DNA of 20,000 bases from Halisarca cf. caerulea (taxonomy: Eukaryota; Porifera; Demospongiae; Chondrillida; Halisarcidae), in contig CAUJGJ010000194.1 in the NCBI GenBank assembly GCA_963170055.1, positions 110,001 to 130,000 on the forward strand, written 5' to 3'. A program made the translations under genes and the position numbers. Below the pieces are notes generated by a model that was given only the letters and a program-made list of their open reading frames with translations, made no database searches and was not told the DNA's origin. Below are positions 19,984 to 20,000 of the stretch, in pieces (the first letter of the stretch is position 1; each line of letters begins with the position of its first letter).

Positions 19984-20000
19984 TCCATGTTCTGCTAAAT

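Noticed and set aside
19796..20000. Signal exon of gene 3 sought at the right edge
   Set aside because: No hydrophobic stretch with a phase 0 acceptor and phase 1 donor is present; it probably lies beyond the window.

Overview
The window is eukaryotic, almost certainly from an invertebrate animal: spliced genes with GT-AG introns, about a tenth of the sequence in (CA)n/(TG)n microsatellites, several families of short inverted-repeat elements, and a decayed non-LTR retrotransposon. No prokaryotic gene, rRNA, tRNA or CRISPR array is visible. A sponge is my best guess from the repeat style, but it is only a guess. Most long open frames are poly(Val-Cys) or poly(His-Thr) artefacts of the dinucleotide repeats.

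The main content is a tandem array of three paralogous genes, all on the minus strand, read here by matching splice sites and phase. Gene 1 is 692-2141 and looks complete (four exons, about 182 residues). Gene 2 is 8091-10111 (four visible exons, first coding exon not found). Gene 3 is 17780-18970 (two visible exons, 5' end not found). They share one plan: an intron in phase 0 inside the signal peptide; a hydrophobic signal exon ending in phase 1; one symmetrical phase 1-1 exon of 276-288 bp coding for a single cysteine-rich beta-sandwich-like module; and a terminal exon entered in phase 1 coding for a charged tail of about 51-57 residues with no membrane segment. The module keeps two Cys exactly 11 residues apart, a Trp 12-13 residues later, an Asn-Tyr-Ser glycosylation sequon and a Gly before a beta strand. 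The products are predicted to be small secreted glycoproteins. I do not recognise the family; the module most resembles Ig-like or PKD/REJ-like folds.

Layout: 1-570 TA repeat and flank; 576-2180 gene 1 with its poly(A) signal and possible promoter; 2310-2580 a G-quadruplex motif and a pogo-like MITE; 3385-3864 and 6809-7191 large microsatellites; 4477-4692 a doubtful relic; 8091-10111 gene 2, whose introns hold a foldback element, an X-box-like site and a (GT)30 tract that forms a 5' splice site; 11035-12381 a LINE 3' relic between two (GT)n tracts; 13207-13348 a 36-bp minisatellite; 15056-17180 a cluster of small inverted-repeat elements; 17780-18970 gene 3 with a MITE in its last intron; 19113-19795 a CA-rich tract with an embedded minisatellite; 19969-19983 a short telomere-type repeat.

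The genes do not form a pathway that can be read from sequence. The array suggests a family growing by tandem duplication, with strong constraint on module cysteines and splice phases and rapid change elsewhere, as in secreted recognition or signalling proteins. That role is inference.
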